Below are positions 60,506 to 61,645 of a stretch of 61,645 nucleotides of DNA, in pieces. The notes under the pieces are model-generated. The model saw only the letters and a list, made by a program, of their open reading frames with translations, made no database searches and was not told where the DNA came from. Within the stretch, counting starts at the first letter, position 1; each line of letters starts with the position of its first letter. This DNA comes from Staphylococcus massiliensis CCUG 55927. GTDB lineage: Bacteria; Bacillota; Bacilli; Staphylococcales; Staphylococcaceae. The stretch is taken from NCBI RefSeq assembly GCF_000298075.1, contig NZ_JH815593.1:495371-557015 (forward strand), written 5' to 3'. Position numbers and translations under genes: made by a program.

Positions 60506-61645
60506 ATGAAAGTAGCAAAATTCGGAGGCAGTTCTGTCTCAAATGCATCTCAAATCAAAAAAGTTCTAAATATTGTGAATGAGGACGCTGATCGTAAGAT
60601 TGTCATCGTATCAGCCCCTGGTAAAAGATTTAAAGAAGATGTTAAAACAACTGATTTACTTATTCGTTTGTATGAGAAAGTTATGAATAACTTAAATTAT
60701 ACGAATAAGAAGCAAGAAATTATTGATCGCTTCAAAGATATCGTCGAAGAATTAGATTTAAAGCATGATATTTTACATACTATTGATGAGACTCTAGAGC
60801 ATCACATTAAGACACTTAAAAATGAACCTGAGCATCTCCTTGATGCGTTACAATCTTGTGGGGAAAACTTCAACGCGCAATTAATTGCCGAGTATAACAA
60901 CAACCAAGGTATCCCAACGCGTTATATTTCACCTAAAGAAGCAGGTATCAAAGTTACAGACTTACCTGGTAATGCAATGATTCTTGAATCATCTTATGAT
61001 GAAATCTATAAACTACGTGAATATAAAGAAAAGCTTATTATTCCAGGGTTTTTCGGCGTATCTGAGTCGAATTACATTGTGGCTTTTCCAAGAGGAGGCT
61101 CTGATATCACAGGTGCAATTGTAGCTAGAGGCGTGCGTGCGTCGCAATATGAAAACTTTACGGATGTTTCAGGTATATTTAAAGCTAATCCGAATATCAT
61201 TCAGGACCCAGAAATGGTTGAGGAAATTACGTATCGAGAAATGCGTGAGTTATCATATGCAGGCTTCGGCGTCTTTCATGATGAGGCATTACAACCGCTT
61301 CACAAGGATCGCATTCCAGTCGTAATTAAAAATACGAACCGCCCGCAAGACCGTGGCACTTACATCGTTCATGACAGAGAAATTAACACTTCAAATATCA
61401 TATCAGGTATTAGTTGTGACAAAGGATTTACAAGTATTAACATTAAGAAATATTTAATGAATAGACAAGTTGGTTTCACGAATAAAGTCCTTAGTGTTCT
61501 TGTTGAAAATGATATTTCATTTGATCACATGCCTTCAGGTATTGATAACATCAGTATTATCTTACGTTCTGATCAAATTAAAGGTAAAGAGCGTAAAGTA
61601 TTAAATGAGATTCGTAAACGTTGTGATGTTGATGAGTTAAGTATC
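60506..61645 (+). CDS. Aspartokinase (3' end beyond window)
   Basis: 380 codons are visible and the frame is open to the window edge. N-terminal MKVAKFGGSSVSNASQIKKV is the kinase signature. PGFFGVSESNYIVAFPRGGSDITGAIVARG (about 190-220) and TDVSGIFKANPNII bind aspartate/ATP. ACT-domain sequence (FTSINIKKYLMNRQVG) begins at about 310. It makes aspartyl phosphate for lysine, threonine and methionine. Which isozyme (lysine- or threonine-sensitive) cannot be told. Divergent from hom. Confidence 0.95.
   Translation, partial: MKVAKFGGSSVSNASQIKKVLNIVNEDADRKIVIVSAPGKRFKEDVKTTDLLIRLYEKVMNNLNYTNKKQEIIDRFKDIVEELDLKHDILHTIDETLEHHIKTLKNEPEHLLDALQSCGENFNAQLIAEYNNNQGIPTRYISPKEAGIKVTDLPGNAMILESSYDEIYKLREYKEKLIIPGFFGVSESNYIVAFPRGGSDITGAIVARGVRASQYENFTDVSGIFKANPNIIQDPEMVEEITYREMRELSYAGFGVFHDEALQPLHKDRIPVVIKNTNRPQDRGTYIVHDREINTSNIISGISCDKGFTSINIKKYLMNRQVGFTNKVLSVLVENDISFDHMPSGIDNISIILRSDQIKGKERKVLNEIRKRCDVDELSI

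Overview
The window is a low-GC Firmicute chromosome segment from the family Staphylococcaceae. It carries FemA/FemB cross-bridge enzymes and MprF, MsrR, SosA/LexA, GrlA/GrlB-type topoisomerase IV, AcnA, OpuD2, SbcDC, GuaC, RpsN/RpmG and Hom/ThrC/ThrB, in an order close to the Staphylococcus aureus trp-fem-to-thr region as I remember it. Several points differ from S. aureus: a DJ-1 gene between trp and fem, ptsG next to glcT, an extra FemA-type gene, and no katA beside rpmG. These suggest another species, possibly of the S. sciuri/Mammaliicoccus group. The species call is weak.

Layout. 1-10.4 kb (minus): tandem tryptophan T-boxes, trpEGDCFBA, a DJ-1/PfpI gene, femA, femB. 10.4-17 kb: M42 peptidase, tyrA, SOS-controlled Y-family polymerase, Spo0M-like protein, tautomerase, msrR, msrA. 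17-28 kb: mprF with an internal stop, AI-2E transporter, a third FemA-family gene, a small XRE/membrane-protein operon with twin operators, ptsG with its RAT/terminator leader, glcT with an internal stop, a lipoprotein and small lysine-rich membrane proteins. 28-46 kb: alanine/glycine symporter, parE-parC, plsY, HesB-like protein, thioesterase, acnA, betaine transporter, mscL, sbcD-sbcC. 46-53.5 kb: CcdC-like and YneF proteins, tkt, YnzC, sosA/lexA, CAP protein, guaC, rpsN, rpmG. 53.5-61.6 kb: VOC protein, amino-acid permease, HAD phosphatase, hom-thrC-thrB, and divergent lysC cut by the window edge.

Regulation can be read directly from the DNA. There are two T-boxes with UGG specifiers, LexA boxes at four loci (umuC-like, parE, sbcD, sosA/lexA), and a near-perfect Zur box before the zinc-free S14 gene. 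A CodY box lies between hom and lysC. Upstream of aconitase there is a Fur-like 7-1-7 box and an ATAA-N7-TTAT (CcpC/CcpE-type) dyad. A RAT antiterminator precedes ptsG.

The most unusual observations are these. First, three ~95-bp dispersed palindromic elements share a conserved core but have locus-specific complementary arms. All lie between convergent genes, and one is nested inside another terminator's 14-bp inverted repeat. Second, in-frame TAA stops interrupt both mprF and glcT, each at a position that is probably Tyr in the family, while the reading frame downstream stays open and conserved.
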